A DNA stretch of 64,000 bases from Aliivibrio fischeri (lineage in GTDB: Bacteria; Pseudomonadota; Gammaproteobacteria; Enterobacterales; Vibrionaceae). The stretch lies in NCBI GenBank assembly GCA_038993745.2, contig CP160630.1, positions 868,001 to 932,000 of the forward strand, in the 5' to 3' direction. A model generated the notes under the pieces. The model was not told the origin of the DNA and searched no databases. It saw only the letters and a list, made by a program, of their open reading frames with translations. Position numbers and translations under genes: made by a program. Below are positions 24,963-34,011 of the stretch, one piece after another. Within the stretch, counting starts at the first letter, position 1. Every line of letters starts with the position of its first letter.

Positions 24963-26978
24963 TTAATATTTAGAACGCTGCCCTTTTATCAGCAAACCAA
25001 TAAAATACAGCCCTCCGATCACTGAAACTAATGTTCCGGCAGCTATTTGGGATGGAAACAAAATATGCTGACCGAACCAATCCGCAATAATCATTAATAA
25101 TGCTCCAATCAATGCCGCAACAATGATTTGTTCTTTGGCTTTTTTAGCTCCTAAAATAACCGCCATATGAGGAGCCAATAAGCCAATAAAAGCAACAGGG
25201 CCCATGGTAGCAGTAACCGCACCACAAAGTAATGCAACACAAATAAGCAATGCGATAAAACTCTTAGTTACGCTTAATCCTCTCGCTTGTGCGAACAATC
25301 GTCCTGCTGAAATTAACGTTAACCAGCGATGTGTCAGCAAAGCAAATATCAGTAATAAAACGATACAAACAAACAATATCAACGCTGATTGCGCCGATAC
25401 TCGATACGTAGAACCTGCAAGCCAATTAAGCAAAATGTATGAATCTTCATTCCCCTTGGCTAATGAGAACTGAACTAACGCATCAATTAAGGCTGTTAAT
25501 GCTATCCCTGTTAAAATCAGCATAGAGGGAGCATACCCATGTCGTTTACCTAAAATTAGTAGCAAAACTAAAACCGTTAAACTTCCACAAAAGGCAACTA
25601 ATGGTGCAGCCTCAAAAATATTAAATCCTAAGAAAACACTACCACCAATCAGTGCAAAAGTGGCTCCCGCAGAAATTCCCAAAATATCAGGGCTCGCTAA
25701 CGGATTATAAATCAGTCTTTGCAACAGCACTCCAGCAACCGCTAAACCAGAGCCTGCAGATAATGCAGTTAATAATCTTGGCCACTTCAACTCCCAACTA
25801 AATTCACTTGGAATAAGAACTGTCCATGGATGAAGTGTTTGAGTCGAATCTTTTGTTACTATCACGGCCAAAAATAACACCACAATTAAACCAAAGCCCA
25901 ACGAAGGAATGAGCCATATTGGTAATATTGATTTTCCTTTTGGCAAGCTAATCGACAATTGATCTTGTGAACTCATGGTTCGACGTGTAAACCAAATCAA
26001 TGCGGGTGCTCCAATCAACGCTGCCGCTGTTCCGCTTGGTACAATATCAGTTGTGTATTGGCTGATAATACTAGCTAAAAGATCAGTACCAACTAAAAGA
26101 GTTACCCCTAATAACAAACTAAAAAACAATTCATCTCTTGGGGTTCTTGCTCCTAGATGACGAGCAATATTCGGGGCTAATAATCCGATAAAACTAATTA
26201 CCCCCACAGTTGTTATTGACGAAGCGACTAACCACAAGCCTAAGGCAAACAGTCCAAAGAAAGCAGGGATAACATTTAAACCACGAGCGGCAGCACCTAC
26301 ATTACCTAATCGTAGTAACGCAAGAATTCTTGGGGCAAAAACAAATATAAGTAGAGAAACAGAAAGCTTAGGAAGTAACCATTGCACTTGCTCCCATCCA
26401 TTTTGAGCTAAATCACCAGCTCCCCAAATAAACAAATTCTTCGCATACTGATCATTTAGTAAAATAATTGCCGTCGCTACTGCACCCAGGAAAATATTAA
26501 CTGCCATACCAGAAAGTACAATTGGTAGCCCAGATAAATTATTAACTCCGGCGATCGCAACAACCAATGCAAAAGTAATTAAGGCACCAAATAATGCAGC
26601 TATTGAAGCATAATCTGCAACATAGTCAGCAAACCATACATTCATTACAACGAGCGCTAACCATGCACCAGAAGCCGTACCTAACGTCATTGGCGACACA
26701 AGTGAGTTTTGAGTTAATTGTTGCATCAAACTACCCACTAAGCCCAACATCCCTCCAATTAAAATAGCCATTACCAAACGTGGTAATTGTGATTCAATAA
26801 AAATTATCTTACCAAAATCATCTAATGAAGAAGGGTTACTAATGACTTGTAGTATCGCATCAATTTGTTGAGGCAAACTCAACGTTGTATTCCATCGAAA
26901 TGACATCCACACAACAAGAAATAGCGAAATAAAAGCCAATAAGTATCTAATGGGAGTGGTAATAAATGAATTAGGCAT
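24963..26978 (-). CDS. fhuB: Fe(III)-hydroxamate siderophore ABC permease (FhuB-like, duplicated)
   Basis: A 671-residue protein made of two tandem FecCD permease units, each with its own transporter signature (GVISFIGLLAPNIARHLGA near 270; GPVAFIGLLAPHMAVILGA near 605). Doubled permeases of this length are characteristic of FhuB. It works with the binding protein and ATPase just upstream, two bases separating it from fhuD. Ferric hydroxamate (ferrichrome-type) transport is inferred from the FhuA-like receptor in the same run. Confidence 0.9.
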   Translation of the reverse strand: MPNSFITTPIRYLLAFISLFLVVWMSFRWNTTLSLPQQIDAILQVISNPSSLDDFGKIIFIESQLPRLVMAILIGGMLGLVGSLMQQLTQNSLVSPMTLGTASGAWLALVVMNVWFADYVADYASIAALFGALITFALVVAIAGVNNLSGLPIVLSGMAVNIFLGAVATAIILLNDQYAKNLFIWGAGDLAQNGWEQVQWLLPKLSVSLLIFVFAPRILALLRLGNVGAAARGLNVIPAFFGLFALGLWLVASSITTVGVISFIGLLAPNIARHLGARTPRDELFFSLLLGVTLLVGTDLLASIISQYTTDIVPSGTAAALIGAPALIWFTRRTMSSQDQLSISLPKGKSILPIWLIPSLGFGLIVVLFLAVIVTKDSTQTLHPWTVLIPSEFSWELKWPRLLTALSAGSGLAVAGVLLQRLIYNPLASPDILGISAGATFALIGGSVFLGFNIFEAAPLVAFCGSLTVLVLLLILGKRHGYAPSMLILTGIALTALIDALVQFSLAKGNEDSYILLNWLAGSTYRVSAQSALILFVCIVLLLIFALLTHRWLTLISAGRLFAQARGLSVTKSFIALLICVALLCGAVTATMGPVAFIGLLAPHMAVILGAKKAKEQIIVAALIGALLMIIADWFGQHILFPSQIAAGTLVSVIGGLYFIGLLIKGQRSKY

Positions 26979-26980
26979 AA

Positions 26981-27925
26981 TTACTTAACACTATTGCTCA
27001 ACATTTTTGATTGAGGTGCTATCTCTAGCAAACTTTTAGCCAGTGCCTTTGCAGTATATTTAATCGACATTGCCCCACCATAACTCCAAACAGGTTCAAC
27101 ACTGCTAACCTTATTTGCTTTAACGAAAGGCATCGCATTCCAAATTACTGATTTATCTAATTTGCTTTCTTCATTAAAAGGCTCGATATACAACGCTATA
27201 CCATCATTCACTTTTCTGAGTTCAGGTAATCGAATTTGAGTTACTCCCCATTGAGTACTCTTTTGAGGAATCGCACTTTCAAATCCAAGCAAATTTAAAG
27301 CATATTGAGCGGTTGAATTATCACCATAAAGATAAACAGAAGTCATATTTGCAAAACGAAACAAAGCTACTTTTGGCATTTTGGTTCCGTAAGCTTCGGC
27401 AAGTTGTTGCTTTAGTTGCGCTATCTCAACATCCATTTCAACTAATTTTTTCTGTGCTTCAGCTTCTTTTCCTAATACGACAGCAATAGCTTTAAAGTTA
27501 TTAACTGCCATCAAACTATTATCATGATTTTCTGAATAAGTGTGAAAATACAAAACAGGTGCTATTTTTTCTAATTGAGGAATTAAATCCGCTTGAGGTG
27601 AAGCGACCAAAATAACATCTGGGTTTACTGCTGCAATCTTTTCAAAGTTAGGTTCTGCACGCATACCTACATCTTGCACATCACTTGGTATATCAGGTTG
27701 CACAACCCATTCTTTATATCCGGCAATATCGCTTACTGCCACAGGAGTAACACCAAGCTCTAGAACTTGTTCTGCGATATCCCAATTTAACGCGACGACT
27801 CTTTTAGGCACAGATTCTAAAACTTGCTCTCCTCTACTGTCTTGCACCACAAACTGAGCCATTGCCATGTGACTAAACAAAACAATAAAAAGAGAGGCAA
27901 TAGTGGAAGTGAGATTTTTCAACAT
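26981..27925 (-). CDS. fhuD: Iron-siderophore periplasmic binding protein (FhuD-like)
   Basis: The 314-residue protein has a signal peptide (LFIVLFSHMAMAQ) and a type III periplasmic binding fold with PKRVVALNWDIAEQVLELGV, VAVSDIAGYKEW and VNPDVILVAS. No lipobox is present, consistent with a soluble binding protein. It overlaps fhuC by seven bases. Its place between ATPase and doubled permease matches the fhuCDB order. Confidence 0.9.
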   Translation of the reverse strand: MLKNLTSTIASLFIVLFSHMAMAQFVVQDSRGEQVLESVPKRVVALNWDIAEQVLELGVTPVAVSDIAGYKEWVVQPDIPSDVQDVGMRAEPNFEKIAAVNPDVILVASPQADLIPQLEKIAPVLYFHTYSENHDNSLMAVNNFKAIAVVLGKEAEAQKKLVEMDVEIAQLKQQLAEAYGTKMPKVALFRFANMTSVYLYGDNSTAQYALNLLGFESAIPQKSTQWGVTQIRLPELRKVNDGIALYIEPFNEESKLDKSVIWNAMPFVKANKVSSVEPVWSYGGAMSIKYTAKALAKSLLEIAPQSKMLSNSVK

Positions 27926-28686
27926 ACGATAGCTACTTTATGGTTGTATTCAGGATGGTCGATAAGTTTGATAGATGTGGCATATAAATCGGACAATAGT
28001 GTCTCATCAAGTAAATGATGAGCTTTACCATGAAACGCAATGTCTCCACTTTTTAAGGCAATGATATCGGTGGCATAACGCAAAGTTAAATTTAAATCAT
28101 GCAGAATAACAATGATGCCTTTTCCTGCTTTTTGATTCAAATCGCTCAGTAATTCCATTAATTGGTATTGATGATGGATATCCAAGGCTGACGTTGGCTC
28201 ATCCAAAATTAAAATATCCGATTGCTGAGCAAGTAACATTGCAACCCAAGCGCGCTGTCTTTCTCCACCAGATAATTGATCCGCTAAAGTATTACGAAAT
28301 TCGTTTACACCAGTTTTAAGCATTGAGTCTTCAATAATTACTGCATCATCTTTATTAAAACGACCAAGTACGCCACGCCAAGGATATCGACCTAAACGCA
28401 CTAGCTCTTCAACATTAAGCCCTGCTACTTCAGGTAACTTTTGGGGCAGAAATGCCACTTTTTTAGCAAACTCTTTAGCGTTTAATGCCGTTAATTTTTG
28501 TTGGTTTAGCATGACTTCTCCTTCTTCAGGAGCAAATTGGTTCGCCAACAAATTAACCAATGTCGATTTCCCTGAGCCATTGTGTCCAAGAACAACGGTC
28601 AATGCATTTGGATCTATGGTTAGATCTTCCACATTCAAAATAACTCGTTCTTCTCTAACGACTTTAACATCTTTTAATTGATACAT
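27919..28686 (-). CDS. fhuC: Iron-siderophore ABC transporter ATPase (FhuC-like)
   Basis: A 255-residue ABC ATPase with Walker A GHNGSGKST, signature LSGGERQRAW, Walker B DILILDEPTSALD and the switch histidine region VILHDLNLTLRYA, as in FecE/FhuC proteins. It energises import of ferric siderophore through FhuB. A strong hairpin separates it from the receptor gene upstream, so receptor and transporter mRNA levels may differ. Confidence 0.93.
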   Translation of the reverse strand: MYQLKDVKVVREERVILNVEDLTIDPNALTVVLGHNGSGKSTLVNLLANQFAPEEGEVMLNQQKLTALNAKEFAKKVAFLPQKLPEVAGLNVEELVRLGRYPWRGVLGRFNKDDAVIIEDSMLKTGVNEFRNTLADQLSGGERQRAWVAMLLAQQSDILILDEPTSALDIHHQYQLMELLSDLNQKAGKGIIVILHDLNLTLRYATDIIALKSGDIAFHGKAHHLLDETLLSDLYATSIKLIDHPEYNHKVAIVC

Positions 28687-28745
28687 GCTTTCTTCTTCAA
28701 TAAGCTTAGCTAATACTTATATTGTTCTCTGTTAAATAAAATGCA

Positions 28746-28776
28746 GAAAAGAAGTACGCAAGATCCACGTACTTCT
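28746..28776 (-). terminator. Hairpin with T-run between receptor gene and fhuC
   Basis: On the minus strand AGAAGTACG and CGTACTTCT form a 9-bp stem followed by TTTTC. It may be a partial terminator that lowers fhuCDB and TonB2 expression relative to the receptor. Confidence 0.65.
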
Positions 28777-28799
28777 CTCTATTTTTAAATCAACTTCAC

Positions 28800-30923
28800 T
28801 TAGAAGTTATAATTAATGCTCAGTTCAACGGTTTGTTCTGCACCGTACCAACAGTTTGCTGAATCGTAACAGCTGTAATATTCAGTATTAAACAAGTTAG
28901 TCGCACTCAATTGAGCCGTTGCCCCTGTTAATGATTCACTGATCCCATCAAGCTCATAACCAATAGAAACATCAGCAAGCGTATAATCTGGTACTTTGTC
29001 CGTATTGGCTGCATCCATTTCCATTTCACCTACATAGCGTAAGCCACCACTGATACGCGTTCCAGTTAAGATACCATCATAAATGTAGTAGTTAGACCAT
29101 AAGCTCGCCGCATGTGTTGGCACATAGATAGGTGTTTTACCTTCCAGATCATCATCTTTAGTAATTTCCATATCAATGTAAGTATAATTTACAGACATAT
29201 CCCAACTATCTGTTATTAACCACTGACCTTGTAATTCTAAACCTTGTGATTTAACTTCACCTAGCTGCACTTGTTTTTGAAAGTCATCAGGATCTGCCAT
29301 TAGCATATTTGATTTAACAATATTAAATACTGAAGCGGACGCCGTTTTTGTATAATCCGTCGAAGAGTATTTCACACCAATTTCAAGCTGCTCTGCCAAT
29401 TCAGGATCATATGATTTCCCTTCTGAGCCTGCGACTGGTTCAAAGCTTGTCGCGTAACTAATAAACGGTGAAAAGCCACTTTCTAACTCATATAACGCCC
29501 CAACACGATATGAAAAATTATCAGTATTAGTTTCAGTTAATGAGCCATTATAATCATTAGAACCTTTAAATGAATCATAACGACCACCAGCAATTAAGAT
29601 TAAACGATCAATTCGAATTTGATCTTGAGCATAAAATCCTAGCTGTTCAACTTTTACTTTATCCAAATACGCAGTACCAGAAAGACTATTTCGATCAATC
29701 ATGTCATTGTTGGGACTAAAGATATTAAATCCTTTAACCTCTCCAAAGTCAGTATATATTGAATCACCATCCAGTTTTTGATAATCAATACCGAACAATA
29801 AATTATGTTCAACATTTCCAGCCATCACTCGACCTGATAACTGGTTATCAATGGTATAGCCCGTTGAGCTTTCATCAGTACTATAAGCATAACGAGTTAA
29901 CTCACCAGTTGAGGGGTTAAAACCAGCTTCTACATGGTACGTATTTTCTTGGTACAACGACGCATTCATATAACGGAAATTTTGTAAGAACGACCAATTA
30001 TTATTGAATTCATGGTTGATCTTATAGCCAGCCATAAAGAATTCACGTTCAAACGTACTCCAATTTTTATCACCTACAAATGTAGACGGATCTGTACTTC
30101 CATTTGGGTTATCGTAAATCATGCCTGAAGCTGGCATTGCAGAGTTCATTCCCATTGACGGGTCATTTTGATAATACATATTGAAGTTAATTAATGTACG
30201 ATCACTAACTTGCCAATCAACCGACGGAGCTATTACATAACGCTCTTCTTCTGTGTAATCAACTTGACCGTCTTTTTGACGTGCTAATGCAATAAAACGA
30301 TATGAAAAATCACTGTCACCAAATTGACCAGTTGTATCAATAGATGCTTCCACTAAATTACCAGTACCCGTCGCAACTTTTACGTCTGTACTTTTTTCTT
30401 TTTGTGGTGTTTTAGCAATCATGTTTACCATGCCACCAGGTGGCATAGAACCGTACAAAACTGACGTTGGACCTTTAAAAACTTCAATTTGCTGAATCGC
30501 AATTGGATCAATTTGTGGCTGTAAATTCCATCCATTTAAATATTGCAGAACCAAACCATCATAATAACTTTGGTTTACATCAAAGCCTCGAATGTTAAAC
30601 GTATCGTACATCGTCACCGCACCACCCTTTTGTTCAGTGGTTACGCCAGGTACATAACGTAATGCTTCATTCAAAGATTTAACACTGCGTTGTTCTAATA
30701 CTTCACCATCAAGTACAGTGATCCCTTGAGGGGTTTCTTCTGGTTCTAAAGATGTTTTGGTTGCTGTATTACGGTAGGCTTGACCAAATATTGAAATGGT
30801 TTCAACATCATCAGAAGCACTATCATCATTAGCCATTGCTGAAATAGGAAATAGAAAAGATGAAGCAATTGCTGTTGCCAAAAGAGTGACATTAAATTTT
30901 GAATATTCTGTAGATACGTTCAT
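28800..30923 (-). CDS. fhuA: TonB-dependent siderophore receptor (FhuA-like)
   Basis: The ATG at 30923 (AGGA five bases upstream) gives a 707-residue outer-membrane receptor: signal peptide, a TonB-box-like segment (VETISIFG), a plug domain (ETPQGITVLDGEVLEQRSV, FNIRGFDVNQSYYDG, VEVFKG-like IEVFKGPTSVLYG) and a beta-barrel ending in NYNF. The paired cysteines near the C-terminus (YYSCYDSANCWYGAE) resemble those of FhuA, supporting ferrichrome or a related hydroxamate as ligand. A near-perfect Fur box lies just upstream. Exact siderophore specificity is not certain. Confidence 0.88.
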   Translation of the reverse strand: MNVSTEYSKFNVTLLATAIASSFLFPISAMANDDSASDDVETISIFGQAYRNTATKTSLEPEETPQGITVLDGEVLEQRSVKSLNEALRYVPGVTTEQKGGAVTMYDTFNIRGFDVNQSYYDGLVLQYLNGWNLQPQIDPIAIQQIEVFKGPTSVLYGSMPPGGMVNMIAKTPQKEKSTDVKVATGTGNLVEASIDTTGQFGDSDFSYRFIALARQKDGQVDYTEEERYVIAPSVDWQVSDRTLINFNMYYQNDPSMGMNSAMPASGMIYDNPNGSTDPSTFVGDKNWSTFEREFFMAGYKINHEFNNNWSFLQNFRYMNASLYQENTYHVEAGFNPSTGELTRYAYSTDESSTGYTIDNQLSGRVMAGNVEHNLLFGIDYQKLDGDSIYTDFGEVKGFNIFSPNNDMIDRNSLSGTAYLDKVKVEQLGFYAQDQIRIDRLILIAGGRYDSFKGSNDYNGSLTETNTDNFSYRVGALYELESGFSPFISYATSFEPVAGSEGKSYDPELAEQLEIGVKYSSTDYTKTASASVFNIVKSNMLMADPDDFQKQVQLGEVKSQGLELQGQWLITDSWDMSVNYTYIDMEITKDDDLEGKTPIYVPTHAASLWSNYYIYDGILTGTRISGGLRYVGEMEMDAANTDKVPDYTLADVSIGYELDGISESLTGATAQLSATNLFNTEYYSCYDSANCWYGAEQTVELSINYNF

Positions 30924-30960
30924 TATAATCCTGCTTACAACGCTTAAATCAAAATGCAAA

Positions 30961-30975
30961 TGAGAATGATTCTCT
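30961..30975 (-). promoter_or_regulatory. Fur box upstream of the siderophore receptor
   Basis: TGAGAATGATTCTCT includes the perfect palindrome GAGAAT-G-ATTCTC, a close match to the Fur consensus, 38 bases before the receptor start. It probably gives iron repression of the receptor and, through read-through, of the genes behind it. Confidence 0.8.
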
Positions 30976-31067
30976 TGCGCAAGAGTATAATGATTTATCC
31001 CTAATGAAAGTTAACAATTTGGTGCATGAAGAAAATTATTTATTGATAAATTGATTTATAATAAAAA

Positions 31068-31967
31068 TCATAAACTGCGGATAGGCAACCAATATTCGAC
31101 ATCAATTATCCCTTGAGTCGTATCTGATCGATAAATTTCCAGATCAAAGCCCTCGATACCTTGATGGCCTGATGTCGGTAACCATTCAGATATAAGCCAT
31201 TCAACAGATTTAGAAAAATCTTGTGCTGCACCTTTAAAGGGCAAAACAGCATACTCTTGTTCTGGAATCGTGATTATTTGTAAATCAGCTTTATGCAGGT
31301 TCAACTCATCAGTAGAAAGAGCGTCACAACTAATACCAGCCCAATAAAGTAAAGAGTCAGCATTCTCTTCACGAGTATCAATAACCGCATATTTCTGCTC
31401 TGGAATAGATGATAAACACGTAATATACGTATCTAATGCATTCCACACCGAAGGGACTTTTTCGATAAAATCTGGAGTGTCAGATAAAATACCTTGTACC
31501 CTTGTGCTTAATCCGAGCACTTTGAAACTGGGTTTATATTCAAGACGAACACGATAAAAATGTGAGTTAAGTAATGGGTCTGCATTTACTTGCTTTAAAA
31601 ATGGTTTTTGAATCCCTATTTTTTTCGCTTGCTTTTGATATTCACGTGGTGATTTATGAAAGTACTGTTTAAATGCACGACTAAACGCAATTTCAGAAGT
31701 AAATCCATAAGAATAAGCGATATCTAGCATACGCTTTTTTTTATCCAGAACCTCCAATGCAGACATACTTAGACGTTGTTCTCGAACATATTGTGCAACA
31801 TTCATACCTGTGTAATTCTGAAACACTCTTTGTAATTGCCATCTAGACCAACAACTCATTTCTGCTAAAATTTCGACAGTTAATGGCTTATCTATATTTT
31901 GGTGGATAAATACCAAAATATTCTCAATTCGATTAAACGATTTATCTATTTCAAAATCGGTCGACAT
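31068..31967 (-). CDS. AraC family regulator with GyrI-like effector domain
   Basis: The 299-residue protein has an N-terminal AraC-type double HTH (VEILAEMSCWSRWQLQRVFQ and IAYSYGFTSEIAFSRAFKQY) and a C-terminal GyrI-like small-molecule-binding domain, the Rob-like order. The ATG at 31967 follows GGAG six bases upstream. It sits directly upstream of, and parallel to, the siderophore receptor, so it may activate that operon when a siderophore is sensed, but it could also control distant genes. Confidence 0.85.
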   Translation of the reverse strand: MSTDFEIDKSFNRIENILVFIHQNIDKPLTVEILAEMSCWSRWQLQRVFQNYTGMNVAQYVREQRLSMSALEVLDKKKRMLDIAYSYGFTSEIAFSRAFKQYFHKSPREYQKQAKKIGIQKPFLKQVNADPLLNSHFYRVRLEYKPSFKVLGLSTRVQGILSDTPDFIEKVPSVWNALDTYITCLSSIPEQKYAVIDTREENADSLLYWAGISCDALSTDELNLHKADLQIITIPEQEYAVLPFKGAAQDFSKSVEWLISEWLPTSGHQGIEGFDLEIYRSDTTQGIIDVEYWLPIRSL

Positions 31968-32051
31968 ATAAAACTCCAAACACATTAACTCTATATAGCT
32001 TACATTGTGTTCTATGGCTTATCAAAAACATAACCGAGAAAATAGTAAAAT

Positions 32052-32082
32052 AAAAAACGGGAGACCCATTTGGATCTTCCGC
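32052..32082 (-). terminator. Intrinsic terminator after the PTS gene
   Basis: On the minus strand CGGAAGATCC pairs with GGGTCTCCCG around an AAAT loop (one A-C mismatch) and is followed by six Ts. It ends the PTS transcript 26 bases after the stop. Confidence 0.7.
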
Positions 32083-32107
32083 TTTAAAAGTGAATCAAAT
32101 AATACAG

Positions 32108-33718
32108 TTACAAATTGTACTTATCGAGAATCTGATTCTTATATATCTCCGCTTGTGTGCCGTAAATAATTTGAACACCATTACCAGAGCGGATTACCCC
32201 TTTTGCTTGTAGTGAACGCCAAACCTCGTCAGAAGCGACAATATCCGTGTCTTTTACTGTGACTCTCAAACGAGTAATACATGCATCAAGGCTCTCAATA
32301 TTGTTAATGCCTCCGAGTTCCTTCACGATATCGTCAATTAATTCTGATGATTTGTTCTTTTTATAGCTGTCTCTTGTTTGCAGTTTATTATCGGCATCAT
32401 TTCGCCCTGGAGTTGAATAATTGAACTTACGGATCATAAAGCTAAAGATAAAGTAATAAACCAGTGAATAAATTGGTCCTAAAATCAGAATCCATTGATA
32501 ATCCGTTTTCTCTGTACCTTGTAATAGACCAAAGAAGGTAAAATCAATCAGACCTCTTGAGAAGGTAATGCCTACCGCCACATCTAGCATGTGCATTAAC
32601 ATGTAAGATAACCCCTCAAGTACGGCATGAATCGCATACAGTGCAGGAGCAACAAATAAGAAGGTAAACTCTAATGGCTCAGTAATACCAGTTAAAAATG
32701 ACGTTAGCGCTGCCGAAATTAAAATACCTTTAACCACCTTTTTATTTTTGTTATCGGCACAACGATACATAGCAAAAGCTGCAGCAGGCAAACCAAACAT
32801 CATAGGTAAAAAGCCACCTGTCATTGTTCGAGTTGCTTCAGAGCTAAAATGCGTTACTGTTGGATCAGCTAATTGTGCAAAGAATATTTTCTGACCACCA
32901 GAAACCATTTGCCCTGCCACTTCTTGTACCCCTCCTAGCTCGGTGTACCAAAACAGAGGATAAATCGCATGATGTAAGCCAAATACATTAAGAATACGCA
33001 TTCCAGAGCCATAGAAAAATGTACCTATGTATCCCATAGCGGAGAATGCCTCACCTGCTGCAACAATGCTTTTAAAGATAGTTGGCCAAATAATCGGAAA
33101 CAAAAATGCCAAAGGAATAAAGTAAAGCATTGTCATTACTGGAACTAAGCGGTTTCCACTAAAAAATGCCAAATAATCTGGTAACTGTTTATTTGAGTAT
33201 TTATTCGTTAAATATGCTGCTAATAAACCACAGATGATCCCACCAAACACTCCAGTTTGTAAGGTAAACATTCCTAATTCATGCGTATAAAGAGATGACA
33301 GACCTACTGCTTCTACTGGGTCATATCCCAAAGCAATGAGTCCATCGACCGTTGTCGTTTCAGGCGTTAATCCTTGAAAACCTAATATTGTTCCAATAAC
33401 GGTGTGAAATAATAAAAAACCAATCACTGCAGAAATTGCAGCTGTTTCTTTGTTTTTGTTTGCCATTCCGATTGCAACACCAACAGCAAATAAGAGCGGT
33501 AAATTCATAAAAACAAACAAACCGGCTTTGAAACACAGAATCAAAAATTGATTAGCCGCAGTACCGGGCTGTAAAAAGGTTAGATTATATGTATCAATCA
33601 GTGGTCCACTGGTAAACGCCCCACCAACACCCAGTAAAATACCAGCCATCGGCAACACTGCTATTGGTAGCATAAATGCTCGACCAATCCTTTGTAGCAT
33701 TGAAAATATGTTTTCCAT
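32108..33718 (-). CDS. PTS sugar transporter EIICB, glucose/GlcNAc family
   Basis: The 536-residue protein has a membrane EIIC domain (MLPIAVLPMAGILLGVGGAF at the start, GITEPLEFTFLFVAPALYAI near 350) and a C-terminal EIIB domain with the phosphorylated cysteine in SLDACITRLRV near residue 480. No EIIA is attached, so it would depend on a free EIIA-Glc (Crr). GGAGAT sits before the ATG. The size and domain order suit PtsG or MalX; it is too divergent by eye to pick the sugar. A near-palindromic operator candidate lies upstream. Confidence 0.85.
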   Translation of the reverse strand: MENIFSMLQRIGRAFMLPIAVLPMAGILLGVGGAFTSGPLIDTYNLTFLQPGTAANQFLILCFKAGLFVFMNLPLLFAVGVAIGMANKNKETAAISAVIGFLLFHTVIGTILGFQGLTPETTTVDGLIALGYDPVEAVGLSSLYTHELGMFTLQTGVFGGIICGLLAAYLTNKYSNKQLPDYLAFFSGNRLVPVMTMLYFIPLAFLFPIIWPTIFKSIVAAGEAFSAMGYIGTFFYGSGMRILNVFGLHHAIYPLFWYTELGGVQEVAGQMVSGGQKIFFAQLADPTVTHFSSEATRTMTGGFLPMMFGLPAAAFAMYRCADNKNKKVVKGILISAALTSFLTGITEPLEFTFLFVAPALYAIHAVLEGLSYMLMHMLDVAVGITFSRGLIDFTFFGLLQGTEKTDYQWILILGPIYSLVYYFIFSFMIRKFNYSTPGRNDADNKLQTRDSYKKNKSSELIDDIVKELGGINNIESLDACITRLRVTVKDTDIVASDEVWRSLQAKGVIRSGNGVQIIYGTQAEIYKNQILDKYNL

Positions 33719-33790
33719 TTTTATCTCCAGTTAACAAATAGACCTAACCAATAACCAATCTGATTTTTATTTCATTAAATAAATTATTAT

Positions 33791-33831
33791 GAAGTTATAC
33801 TCCAAAAGATAACATTACGGAGTTTAACTTC
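33791..33831 (-). promoter_or_regulatory. Imperfect inverted repeat upstream of the PTS gene, candidate operator
   Basis: GAAGTTATACTCC (33791-33803) and GGAGTTTAACTTC (33819-33831) are reverse complements at 12 of 13 positions with a 15-base spacer, 73-113 bases before the PTS start. It may bind a sugar-responsive repressor or act as an mRNA leader structure. Confidence 0.4.
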
Positions 33832-33952
33832 AAGATGTAAAAGTTGTAATGTAGATCTACTTCAATGAATTTTTGATAAAACGAAAATTAAGTGTGATTT
33901 AGAGCGGATTAAATCGAGATGTGAGCATTTTTCGATAATGCCGAATTTAAAA

Positions 33953-33990
33953 CAAAAAAAATGGAAGCGATGAGTCGCTTCCATTTAATT
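33953..33990 (-). terminator. Intrinsic terminator of ybiT
   Basis: AATGGAAGCGA and TCGCTTCCATT form a perfect 11-bp stem with a TGAG loop; on the minus strand a run of eight Ts follows. Confidence 0.85.
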
Positions 33991-34011
33991 TTATTAAAGG
34001 GAAATCAGGAA

